Of a stretch of DNA of 64,000 bases, positions 62,828 to 64,000 are shown piece after piece. The DNA is from Legionella septentrionalis (GTDB taxonomy: Bacteria; Pseudomonadota; Gammaproteobacteria; Legionellales; Legionellaceae). The DNA is taken from contig NZ_RZGS01000001.1 of assembly GCF_003989745.1 (NCBI RefSeq), positions 62,001-126,000 of the forward strand, read 5' to 3'. The first letter of the stretch is position 1. Each line of letters opens with the position of its first letter. The position numbers and the translations under genes are program-made. Below the pieces are notes generated by a model, which worked only from the letters and a program-made list of their open reading frames with translations, searched no databases and was not told the DNA's origin.

Positions 62828-64000
62828 CTAGATCCGCATTGCCACGCGGGCTGCAATCGCAAGTTGGTACAGAATGGATGACATCATACCAGTAACTTTT
62901 ATGCCATTCTCTGTCTCTCTTGGCAGAACAACCAACTGATCGCCGCCCTGGATAGGATAACGGCTCTTCTGCCAATTGGTATTTTTTACAATCTGCACTT
63001 GGCCGTTTTGTCGCATCAGCAAAAATTCCTTTTGGTTGGCTGTTTTCTGAAAACCGCCGGCTGCCTCGATGTAATCTATAAGCCTATATTGAGGATTGAC
63101 GGTTAGGGAAATGGAATTAACTACATCTCCGCTGATAGTAACCACGGATGTTTTAGGAGGAATGTTAATGGTATCATTATTTTCCAGCCTCACTTTCTTC
63201 CAATGCGAGCGATCGCCCAGCACTACCTGCCCCTTCGTCTCCACTTGTTTCGCTTCCTGAACAAACCGGGTAATCAACTCAGAGCGGGTGGCTTGTAGCT
63301 TGGCATCATCCCCCGTAAGTGTTTCGCCGGTCATCGTTTGACGTTGCAAGCGCGCAAGGCTTGTGTTAAGCGCGTCTTTCTGTTGCCTGGCAACCGAGTC
63401 ACGGAATAATTGGACATTGTCGATATTGGCATCGTCCGCCAAGGTTAATGTTTTAAGAAATTCATCCAACGTAGTTCCTTGCTTAACAATGTATTGATGC
63501 GGACCTTTGACTTGTCCTTTCACCGTAATCAAGGTTTGCTGGATTTCCTTGTCGGCAACAAAAGTAACCCGATCACCGGCCTGAATTTGTATTGGATGGG
63601 ATTGTTTTATTTCCTGATAAATAAACATTGGTTTCATACCCTGATTACGTTGAATGCGTACATAGGTGGCACTGGGTTCAACATTAACCAGTTTAGCAAG
63701 TGTCGCCAGGGAAATATTGGGCGTGGAAATTTCATATTGATAAGGATTTTTCACATCACCAGCCACGGAAATAATATATTTTTGCGGCTTAACAACGATG
63801 GTATCCCCTTGATGCAATTGAAACGGATTTATATTTCCCTTTAGCAGAAAATCATATAAATCCACCTGCCTAATTTCTCTGCCCTCACGGATAATATCAA
63901 TATCGCGGAAACTTCCTTCTTGAAGATTAATGCCGCCGGCAGCACATAGAAAATATATGATGGAATCCGAAGATAAACCATCGTATAAGCCAGGGGAATT
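62828..64000 (-). CDS. Wza-like polysaccharide export protein with SLBB domains, N-terminus beyond the window
   Basis: The frame stays open from 63865 (where only a GTG could start) to the right edge, and the added residues read on as part of the family ('FLCAAGGI', 'DIDIIREGREIR', then 'DLYDFLLKGN'). The gene is therefore cut by the window. The visible 390 residues contain repeated SLBB/beta-grasp units with 'HQGDTIVVKP', 'QAGDRVTFVA', 'IDYIEAAGGFQKTANQ' and 'IQGGDQLVVLP'. Wza-type proteins form the outer-membrane channel for capsule or exopolysaccharide. The C-terminus 'ILYQLAIAARVAM' is amphipathic, suitable for the alpha-helical barrel of Wza. First visible gene of the minus-strand group. 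Confidence 0.87.
   Translation of the reverse strand, partial: NSPGLYDGLSSDSIIYFLCAAGGINLQEGSFRDIDIIREGREIRQVDLYDFLLKGNINPFQLHQGDTIVVKPQKYIISVAGDVKNPYQYEISTPNISLATLAKLVNVEPSATYVRIQRNQGMKPMFIYQEIKQSHPIQIQAGDRVTFVADKEIQQTLITVKGQVKGPHQYIVKQGTTLDEFLKTLTLADDANIDNVQLFRDSVARQQKDALNTSLARLQRQTMTGETLTGDDAKLQATRSELITRFVQEAKQVETKGQVVLGDRSHWKKVRLENNDTINIPPKTSVVTISGDVVNSISLTVNPQYRLIDYIEAAGGFQKTANQKEFLLMRQNGQVQIVKNTNWQKSRYPIQGGDQLVVLPRETENGIKVTGMMSSILYQLAIAARVAMRI

Overview
The window looks like chromosomal DNA from a gammaproteobacterium of the order Legionellales (Legionella/Coxiella relatives; genus not decidable from the sequence alone). The pointers are three tandem Legionella-type major outer membrane proteins, an LbtU-like siderophore porin, an EnhB-like secreted protein, a DUF4254 protein, a clustered sodB / grxD / peroxiredoxin stress group, and several large proteins of no obvious housekeeping family that resemble effectors. 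Base composition is moderately AT-rich. I see no rRNA, tRNA, CRISPR array, insertion sequence or prophage gene.

Layout. 1-18,234: a DOT1-like methyltransferase cut by the window edge, ihfB, dcd, a slipin/NfeD pair, the LbtU-like porin, three MOMP paralogues, pyrC-rnt, a membrane-anchored cNMP-fold protein, the redox group, argD, rlmB-rnr and the EnhB-like gene. 18,382-25,350: a DUF4254 protein, a 660-residue membrane protein of unknown role, a three-gene unit (retropepsin-like protein, inactive transglutaminase with 7 TM helices, ATP-grasp ligase) and an exported papain-like protease. 25,400-35,409: conserved housekeeping genes (ubiI-like, ubiH, pepP, ygfB, zapA, parC, rlmKL, darP), with a 416-bp AT-rich gap between parC and rlmKL that carries DnaA-box-like sites. 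35,496-40,468: an accessory stretch with a possible nuclease or effector, a small RiPP locus (ATP-grasp ligase plus a 62-residue double-glycine precursor peptide, preceded by paired palindromes) and two envelope proteins.

40,556-64,000: a large surface-polysaccharide region. Ten plus-strand genes, mostly touching or overlapping, meet a minus-strand group. wecB and wecC together would make UDP-ManNAcA from UDP-GlcNAc. Glycosyltransferases of GT4, GT2 and CgeB types would build a glycan, and a Wza-like SLBB protein at the right edge would export it. Modification genes include a 1,496-residue protein joining pyruvyltransferase, coiled coil and GT4; a sulfotransferase-like/heparinase-like fusion; a GSCFA protein; and two SGNH-type proteins.

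The most interesting part is 51,222-55,805. Three adjacent genes match, in family and order, the first three steps of the Campylobacter jejuni capsule phosphoramidate pathway: glutamine kinase, gamma-glutamyl-CDP-amidate hydrolase and CTP:phosphoglutamine cytidylyltransferase. I infer that this organism makes CDP-phosphoramidate and decorates a surface glycan with it. The known activated donor is a 3'-phosphorylated CDP-phosphoramidate, a structural analogue of PAPS, so the sulfotransferase-like domain just upstream is a candidate phosphoramidate transferase. The RiPP locus is the second strongest lead.
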